Shown in pieces: positions 55,801 through 64,000 of a DNA stretch of 64,000 bases. The stretch spans positions 280,501 to 344,500 of the forward strand of contig JAWDGP010000881.1 of assembly GCA_033675545.1 (NCBI GenBank). The letters are read 5' to 3'. Under the pieces are notes generated by a model. It was not told where the DNA came from and did no database searches. It worked only from the letters and a program-made list of their open reading frames with translations. The translations under genes and the position numbers were made by a program. The stretch is from Elysia crispata. Taxonomy: Eukaryota; Mollusca; Gastropoda; Plakobranchidae. How positions within the stretch are numbered: the stretch's first letter is position 1; each line of letters opens with the position of its first letter.

Positions 55801-56572
55801 AGAAGTAATAATGAAGCAAAAAATTGTTTGGGTGTCTGGAAGTATGGTGCTGGCCACACAAGAGGTGAGATTGGGCAGTCTTTTGCCTGTCAGACTCAGT
55901 CACTCAAAAGTCAAGGGAAAGCATATTTTTTTTTAATTAAACAATTTTCTATTTTAAAATAATTATGCTTTTATAGTCTAAAACTTGATCAAATTTTTTA
56001 TCCCTCATCTTTACTACTATTCAAAAAGACCATTACATTGAAAGATTTTTTGTTTGAAAATTTTGCTTTTAAGGAACTTCCCAAAGTTAGCATTCTTCTC
56101 AATAGCAATATCATTTTTTAATCAATGTTTTTTAATGCTTGCTCACTAGAAGATTAGGATAGAGCATGGATGTATCATGATGTGCAAACATTCTTTATGA
56201 GCAATTCCATGAGATCAATCCCATTTCATAAGAAAAAAACGTTAGGTACATGGAATATTTTTCTCTGCATATATTTTTTTTAATTCTTCTTTTTCTGTTC
56301 CATAGTACATGCTAAACTTCACCCGTGACTACAAGCTTGCTGTGAAAGAACTTTTGGAGCAAGGACTATCAAATTCGGACCAAGAAGTTATAAATGCTAT
56401 GTACACAGCCAAGATGCGCAAACCTCATTATATCAAGATCAAGCCATATCTGTGTCATCAGGGCCAGCTAGGGCTCTATGGATCAGATTCGAGATATTTT
56501 TGTTTAGGATATGTGTGTAAGAATGCTTGGGAGAGAAGAGTGCCTCAATCTCCACTTGTAAAGAGGTCATAG
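52814..56572 (+). CDS. HtrL/YibB-family type II membrane protein (five coding exons)
   Basis: Member of a family first named from bacterial HtrL/YibB. Its biochemical role is not established, though the fold is suspected to be glycosyltransferase-like. Exons: 52814-52952, 53357-53403, 53746-53972, 55435-55864, 56306-56572. All borders are GT-AG and in phase, giving 369 aa. A start at the in-frame ATG 52871 would give 350 aa; the first ATG after the TGA at 52808 was chosen. A basic stretch (RRRWITIYMAFRYGRWSLRR) precedes a hydrophobic anchor at about 32-53, so the protein is predicted as a type II membrane protein with the domain in the lumen. Domain motifs: TVVTMFLDLG, KYRTWMRVFGRLANRVVAYI, EYSCAMHAKYDVLELSA, PYFAWLDIGLFRN (216-220 WLDIG), WVSGSMVLATQE, LSNSDQEVINAMY. 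Family call confident, function open. Confidence 0.85.
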
Positions 56573-57784
56573 TCACTGGAATTGAGTTTTAAAAAACTTA
56601 ATCAGTTATCACTATCCATTATCGCAGATAATCATATTTCTAGATCAAAATGTGCTCAGGTTAATAGTAAATAATGGTTGACCTTTCATGCTTTATTAGA
56701 GCTATATGCTTTGAATATTTGTAAGACATGTGCTGTATAAATGTGTAATCTGAAGAGGCCCTTGACATTGTAAAATATCCGGTAATTAAAATTTCTTTCA
56801 AATTATCAGGGTTCACAATTTTATGGACTTTGCGGGAAGACTGGTTCGCACCACATTTTTGTCCCCTTACTGTTTTGATAAATCAAATTTGCAGTTGGAA
56901 TAGAAATACATTTCTTGATCTTTTTGGTGATGTATATGCCCTATTTTTTCAGGAATTTTGCTGTTGACATTCAAAGAAAAGGCATTTGCCTAAAGGCTCA
57001 TCTCCTCCTCCCCACTCCCACCCGCCCTCTCTCTCTCTTTCTGTCTTTCATTCACACCGTCACTTATTCATTTTATTCATTCTTTCCTAGGTTTATCAGT
57101 CTGTCCGTCTTTTTAGTTTTCTCTCTGTTCTCAACTTTTTGGGATTAGCCTTGAGAACAATGAACTAATCTGATTTTACCTTCTCTTTTTCACCATCTTC
57201 ATTGCCCTGTAGGCACTTATCCATACTACAGGCACTCGTTTCAACATCAATGTGTACAGTAAAATAGTCCCCTGAGAAGCTTGAAGATTTTTCTCTCAGT
57301 TATTCATCCCATGACATATTTGCCATTTGACGAAGCCTTGGTTTATTGTTATTTACCTCAGTGTTTACTAATAGATGTCAAGAGAATCCAGTCAGTTTGT
57401 TTAAGTGGACTAGTTGACCTTGGAGGAAGCAGTTACATCATTTCATTATTGACAATTTTATACCTGAAGAGAGGAATGAATACTTCTTAAAACAAACAAA
57501 AAAAATAATTAGCTTACATCTGTCTGGCCAGTTCAACATAGTGAAGAAAATTTTCCAAGTTCTTGAATACAAAGACAATCAGTCAAGATCTTTATATAGT
57601 CAGTGTGTAGGTTTACATTGAAAAATATTCAGTGTTGTGATAGACTCAAGATGCAAACATTTTTGTAATCGGAGAACAGCAGCATCATGAAATATAAAGA
57701 TAAGAAGGTCATGTATGTCATCCTTCCATGATACCAATAGGCCTAATAACAATATTTAACTCTCTCTCTCCCCCCCCCCCCCCA

Positions 57785-57845
<61 letters not shown>

Positions 57846-60800
57846 TTTCTCTTCCAATCAACTAACTTATTGTATTATACCACACTCCTTATACCAGAAA
57901 GGATGAAAAGGTTACCATGACTCAAAAAGGGAAATACACTATCCACTCAGGTCTTATTTTATTGTGTTCTTTTCTATTCTTGAAATCTTTGTATAGTATG
58001 TTTTAATACTCAAATAATAATTATTAATGTTCTGTAGGATAGGCTCTCTTCCGTCAGTATTATGATCTTCCTAGGAGCCACACGGTTCTTATGGATTGAC
58101 CCAAGTGATAGTATGTGGGAGCCTGTTAATCTCTACATTTCTTAATAGTGAATTTGACTAGTCTGAGTCATACTTGGAGAATTGATCATACCAAACTGTC
58201 ATGCATTGGCTTACAAAGTTGTCTATGATTGTATATGTTTCTTTTTATAGCAATATCCTTGTAAAATGAGCATTTATACTTAATTTGTTTTCTTACCTTC
58301 TGCCCGTCTTCAGCGTATGCAGAAGGGAATAGAATTGTTTTACTTTTCCTCTCTCTATCAGAGAATTTTTATTATTTACCTTCTTACAAAGCATTTATGG
58401 TTATGATATGAAAAAATGCCAACAAAGGATCAAAGCCTAATTAAACATGCTGAAAAGTAATTTATTTCTTGTACTTCAAAGATATACTTGTAATAATCTG
58501 ATGAATTTATCATTATACTGTAGTTATGTTTTGAACACTTTAAATGAAACTCTGTATCTTTCTTGGCAATTACTTGCCAGTGATTGAACCTTTAAGATTT
58601 CCTAACTTTGTTCCTATGTTCCTTAAAATGACTATTTAATTTTTCTTTAAATTTAAGGTTGGTTGTGAAAGCAAAATCAACTTACATATTTCAGTGCTCG
58701 ACTGATGTTTGCTCAGATTGTAAGCTAGAAGGTTGAATGATCTCTTTAAATGTTTTCCGCATTTTCCATATAATTAAAAAAAAGGGTTTCAAATCCAGTT
58801 GTTTTCTTTTATATTTTCCACCTACCTTAAAATTTTTCCATTTTTCTTATCTGCCAACAATTTTAATATCATAGCTTGCAAGTCATGGTAATTTGTATCC
58901 TGAAAAAAAAAATCTAAAGGAGCAGCCAGTCCATACCCTAGTAGTGGTATGTGCAGAGAGTTCTATGTGAAGAAATGAAGTGAATTTTATGATATGCATT
59001 CAAAATCTCTTACAACTCTCACTCTAGGTCTGATAATAGGTCATTTGGATCATCTGCTTATTTATTCATTGCAAATGATGGGAAACTTAATCATCTATTA
59101 CTTCAAATAAATATTAATCTCTATAAGTGAGAAATTGAAAATTATACAGTTATTGTTCTCCTAGGCTATAATACAGCAATCTATGCATCACATTTCTTCT
59201 TGATTTAGACTTCTAGATCTATATTTTTTAACTCATCTAGTTTTCAAAATATGCCTGCTGCAGTGCTATTATCAGCAGTTTTACACCTTGACTTTATCTA
59301 GATTTTGCATTGTATTAAAAACCTTGTCCTCTTTTGTGTACTCTATCTTTCAGCATTCATTACTTTTGGTGCATCTCCTTTCTCTCAGTTGTTTGTTTAC
59401 ATTCTTTTTCCTTCTGTTCTTATCAATACGTTTTTATTGATTAATTATAAATGTGATTTAGCTACCATTTATTTTATTCTGATTTATTGTATGTTGCTAT
59501 TAAAAAAAAAATTCAAAGCCTTAATGTTTGAAATGAAATTGCCTTTCAAACTTTGAAACAGAAAACTGAAGTATCAATACTCGATTTAAACTAACAATGG
59601 TTTTGAGATGGGTATAGATTCACGTAGAAGGAAAAAGTCCTAAAATGCCAGCATTTTGAAAATATTTGAGCCAGAGAAGTTTAATAAAGTGGTTCCCAAA
59701 ACATTTCTTTAACTCAGTTTTAAGTGTCTGTGAGGCTGCAAGAGTCCATCTTGATGAAAAAGAAAAAAAAAACATTTCCTTTATTATCAGCTTCAGATCC
59801 TAATTATTCTTGGGGACACCAAATCTGAGATTCATGAGTAGAGCCAGGGAATAAAATTATAGACATCATCTTCAATCGGATAAAAGACTTACACATTGAA
59901 TACATCAAGTAAATTTCTTTATTTTATACCATCAGTTTTCACAGAAACAAAGCATTTGTGTGAGCGCCAATGTAAAGAATGTTTTGTCAATAGATTAAAA
60001 CTTAAGCATAATTTTAAATACATATAATCTGATTGTGGCACAATAAACAATACAAGATATTTGCAACACATATTAAGTTTCAACACTGTAAATGCCAATG
60101 AATAAAACTTTTTCTTTCAAAATGCTTCCTTATCCAAGATAATGAGTATTACCCAACACCAAACACATTACATTTAAATACACAATATGGAAGTTTTTTT
60201 ACTGTAACTTTGCTGTTTTCTAAAAAAAAAAACTTAACCTTCATCAAATCTTAATGAAAATGTTATTTCACACATAAATTAAGATATATGAATGTAAAGT
60301 TAAAGCCAAAATTAAGTGTAAAAGGACTAAGATGTTATTAAACTAAAGCCTTCAAGAGTAGAAAATACACTGTATATTTTACCACTCTTTATAATAATAT
60401 ATAATATAAACTATTTTGCCGTTAAAGCTTTCAGTCAAATACACCATATCATCAATTAATTGTTACAACCTTTTTTTTTTAACCTATATAATTAATTTAA
60501 TTTTCACAAAGTCATAATTACAGCTTTTAGAATTGATTAAGTGTCACAGAGAAATTTTTACAGTTTTTGGAATAGACAGTGATCAGAATAATCTTTCCAA
60601 TTTTTGGAATTAGTTAAGTGTCACTGAATAATTTGTAGTTTTTATAATTGGTCATCACCTGATAGTTTTTGTCAAGATAAAATCAGAAAACTATCAGCTA
60701 GCAATACCATGATGCATTATATGATCAGTATCATGCAAAATGCTGGAAAAACATGAAATCAAATGTTCATATTTATCCAACAGAAGGTAATTAAAACTTG

Positions 60801-63230
60801 GGTTGAGTTTCTTAAGGCAGTACCATAAATGATTTGAAAAAAAAAAAGTAATTGGTGCCAATTGAAGAAGAACATTGCTTAAAATGGCCTAGGAAGCTTA
60901 AGGCCTAATTATGAGGTGAAATTTTGATGGACTGACTAATAAGGTGAACATGTGAACATGTGATCTAGGAGCTTATAAGACCAAAGTTTGCTAGGTTGGG
61001 TAGTTTAACCTTGCTAAAACATTTAGATATCAATATCTGCTACACTGTGTGAACGGCCACTTATGTTCTTGATAATTCCTTTATATTTTTCACACTCTGC
61101 TAAGAGTTTTCGTAGCTTTGTCAGGGAAATCATAATTTTGATAGAATGACAAAATGTACATTTGTTCAAATCAACTTTCTCTGTGGACCTTTAAACCTTA
61201 AAGTAAAACTACAAATAGAAGGCATCGTAGATTTTAAAAACAGTTCTGTGATAACAAGACATAGAATGTATATACACTTCATTGCTTGATGAGTCATTTT
61301 CATAGCTGCTAAAGTTTGGATTGAAAAACATGACACAACAGAGGAAAAAAAGGTGACTTTCCAAATCAGATATGTATCCCTTCAAGGCATAAGCACCAAC
61401 TCTATTTTGGCCGAATATTTTTGCAATGAAGTACATGTATTCAAAATGAAGAGAGGATGAGTATGAACAAAAATGTGGAATAGGGCAGTGAAGCATTTAC
61501 AAAGACCTGAAAATCACTGTTAAAATTTTATAAACTCTAGATGTTTATGTGAGTTGGTATAGCCGAAAATAATATTCTTACTTGCACATTAGTTAGAAAT
61601 TACAAAATTTTAGGGCAGTTGTTTCAGAAAATTTTGTGAAAGCTCTGTTCATTCCAAAAAAATCCCAAATGCTATTGGCCTAAAATAAAGTAGAGTATGT
61701 TAAACTTACACAAATACACTAATTTTATAGATCAGGTTGTTACATGTATTTACAACTACAAGCTGGGGGAAATAAAAAAGGAAAGTATATACATGATGTA
61801 ATTGTTTGGTATGTTAATTCACAATCACATTGTAATAATTTGATAAAAATACATTTTGAGGTAAAGATTAAACAATACTTTTCATTTCAAACCATTTCTC
61901 AGATTTAGATTGCGAAGGATAATAAAATTACAAAAAAAAAAAAAGGAAAAATAATAGGGCTCTTTTATGACTAGTTTTTTGTAATTAGAGATTAAGTTTA
62001 TAGACCTTTTTCGATGCTTTCCAACAAAAAAATAAGACATAAGTATTTGTTCATACATGTCTAAAATAATTTGAGATCACAAAACTGAAAGATTAAATAC
62101 ATTTGCAGGGGATAGAACTTTTTTTTTGTGAGGGCCAAAGGAAAAAGTATATTTCAGAAACTTGACATTCATGACATCAGGAAGACGAGAGTCGTTAAAT
62201 TGTTCAATGTTGATGTGTTTTGCAAACTCTCTTTTGTCTCTCAAACACCACTTTGTAACATAGAAAGCATATGATTTTCATGAAGCTTCAAAACTTTTCA
62301 TTGTTTTCATACTTCTAATCAGTGGTTTCATCACCTACAGCATCTCATTACAATCATGCTGGTTTCACACATCACATTATAAGGGTCACTGAACCATTTT
62401 AGAGAGCAAATTGAATCAAAAATAAATTTGAATACAAGAACATGTTAACAATCAACAATTTAAAAGCATTTAGTAAAGATTATTTATTGCACAATAAGGA
62501 AAATAAGGTAGCATTTGAATATCACACAAAAGCAATAAACTTTTGAAGTATAAAATAAAGCAAATTAAAAATTGGCCAATAACACAAATTGTAAAAAAAA
62601 ATTGTAATGTCTTTTAGCTTTACCTGTACAAATTTTTATTATCAAAAAACAAACAGTTTGTCCTCACAATAGAAGCATACTTGGTAAATGAATAAGTCAC
62701 ATTCATTAAATAATAATTCCACTCTCAAGAACTTGGCTTAAATTGTCTCCAGCAAATAAGAAAAAAAGAACAAATTCAAAGACAAAAAAAAAACACTGTT
62801 GAGCTCACATCATCAAAATAAAGTTTCAAATTAAACGTCTATTTCTGCTACATGTGATAGAATCTTCATTTACATTTTCTAAATGTAAGTTGATCACTGA
62901 ATCACATACCACAGCTGCTTTCTATGCTATTGGAACTGTCATTTTAAAAGCTTAACTGTTTGGTCCAGACAAATCGACTTTTAAAAAGCATCTTCTCACA
63001 TTGCACATTGGTTTTGTAAGTAAAAATGAAATTTAAAATAAACCATAGCTTTTTAAAATATTTCATGTAAGCACAAGATTCAAGATATTGTGAAAACTAG
63101 AGGGTTCAAGTTTGTGGAGTAGTAAGGGATAAAATGAGAGAAAGATTGAAAACAAGTGGAGTATCTCTACTTTCATATACATAAGCAGAGGAGGTGGAGA
63201 AACATGAGAACAAATGAATGCATTCTACCT
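56573..63230. other. Long AT-rich non-coding stretch
   Basis: No supported coding exon. The left part probably includes the 3' UTR of the HtrL/YibB-like gene (an ATTAAA lies near 56786). A small ~80-bp duplication (GAATTGATTAAGTGTCAC, GAATTAGTTAAGTGTCAC) lies at about 60525-60640. The right part could be 3' UTR of a minus-strand gene beyond the window. Confidence 0.4.
57761..57842. repeat. (CT)n-(C)n-(CT)n-(AT)n compound microsatellite
   Basis: CT repeats, about 13 C residues, CT repeats, then about 18 AT units. Confidence 0.95.
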
Positions 63231-63515
63231 ATTGATATATACATACATGCAACATTTTATTTTACCTGGATAGTTATCTTAAAACATGCACAAAAAGATA
63301 TTTTTCATCTAGATAGTCATTTTAATATATTCACTGAAACATTTTGTTTCATCTGGATAGTGAACTCACTAGATACACTGCAACATTCTATTTCATGTGG
63401 ACAGTCAAGCCAATAAATGCACTGCAACATTCCATTTCATCTGGATAGTCATCTTAATACATACACTGCAACATTTTTTTTTCATCTGGATAGTCAATTT
63501 CACTGCAACATGATA
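63230..63515. repeat. Minisatellite with GCAACATT-TTTCATCTGGATAGTCA units
   Basis: At least five units of a variable ~44-57 bp repeat share TGCAACATT, TTTCAT(C)TGGATAGT and TAATACAT parts, at about 63248, 63336, 63380, 63423 and 63467. Decay increases to the left. Confidence 0.8.
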
Positions 63516-63966
63516 ATAACTGGTTGTTCTCTATCTACTTAAGAGTTGGTAAACTATGGATTCTAATTTATTCAGGATATTCATGAAAATTGATTTAATT
63601 TAAAATTCCATTAAGCATCCTCTCAAGAATCAATCTATAATCAGCATTCTATTAAAGAGCAAAATGATCATCACAATTGTTGAAATTTATTATCACAATA
63701 TGAACCACACTCCTCTGTACAATTTGCAATGCAAACTTTGAGATGAGGGTGAAAAAAACCTGTGGTTTCAAGGGCACCAAAACATGAAGTGACTATGAAA
63801 CTGTGGCTGCAAATTTTAATGAAACCAATACGGTACTAGTTATGCAAAGCTGGATTTTCCAGTCACACAAAAGTTAATGTAAAGAGAGGATTGCATCTCT
63901 CTAAAGCCAAAAAGCTTATGATAACTGAGTGATGTAATTTTTTTTTTTACATATCAATTCAAGCCT

Positions 63967-64000
63967 TCAGAAGTCTCTGTCGTACAGCTCATGAAAAGTG
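63967..64000 (-). CDS. Possible last codons of a minus-strand gene running off the window
   Basis: The final 34 bases, read on the minus strand, give TFHELYDRDF and TGA (63967-63969). Most codons end in C or G (GAG, CTG, TAC, GAC, GAC, TTC), unlike the AT-rich surroundings. The stretch is short, so chance cannot be excluded. If real, the AT-rich sequence to its left would be its 3' UTR. Confidence 0.25.
   Translation of the reverse strand, partial: TFHELYDRDF

Overview
The window is AT-rich animal DNA with spliced genes, long introns, many microsatellites and several decayed transposons. The gene content is bilaterian: an hnRNP H/F RNA-binding protein, a BFAR-type RING/SAM membrane protein and an HtrL/YibB-domain type II membrane protein. 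Many scattered CTAGATCTAG-type runs and the types of transposon remnant suggest a mollusc, most likely a gastropod. That placement is an inference from texture, not a proven identification.

Layout. (1) 0.7-19.0 kb, minus strand: a nine-exon hnRNP H/F gene. All its splice phases agree, giving 504 aa with three quasi-RRMs and two glycine-rich regions. A second 3' end gives 476 aa. Its introns hold a structurally complete but inactive hAT transposon (7432-9854, with terminal inverted repeats and an 8-bp target duplication), two degenerate transposon-type coding fragments (about 14.0-15.0 kb and 17.5-17.8 kb) and imperfect tandem duplications. (2) 19.0-26.6 kb: intergenic. It holds two copies of a ~220-bp MITE-like repeat, an NRF1-type palindrome, a Ty3/Gypsy integrase remnant, a truncated LINE reverse transcriptase and CTAGATC repeat clusters. 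(3) 26.6-33.8 kb, plus strand: an eight-exon BFAR orthologue of 441 aa (RING, transmembrane segment, SAM, C-terminal membrane block), with a possible alternative last exon at 34.0 kb. (4) 34-46.8 kb: non-coding DNA with large (GA)n/(CT)n arrays, an AT-rich palindromic tandem repeat and, on the minus strand, a broken copy of the last exon of the gene in (6). (5) 46,832-50,083: a complete but dead pogo/Tigger-like Tc1/mariner element bounded by TA and inserted in a trinucleotide repeat. (6) 52.8-56.6 kb, plus strand: a five-exon gene for an HtrL/YibB-family protein with an N-terminal signal anchor. (7) 56.6-64 kb: AT-rich non-coding DNA. The extreme right edge may hold the last codons of another minus-strand gene.

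Nothing shows that the three genes form one pathway. They look like ordinary neighbours: a splicing factor, an ER-membrane ubiquitin ligase/apoptosis regulator and a probable Golgi/secretory-pathway protein. The points most worth checking are the two alternative C-termini, the rearranged last-exon copy at 44 kb, the two bounded DNA transposons and the MITE-like family.
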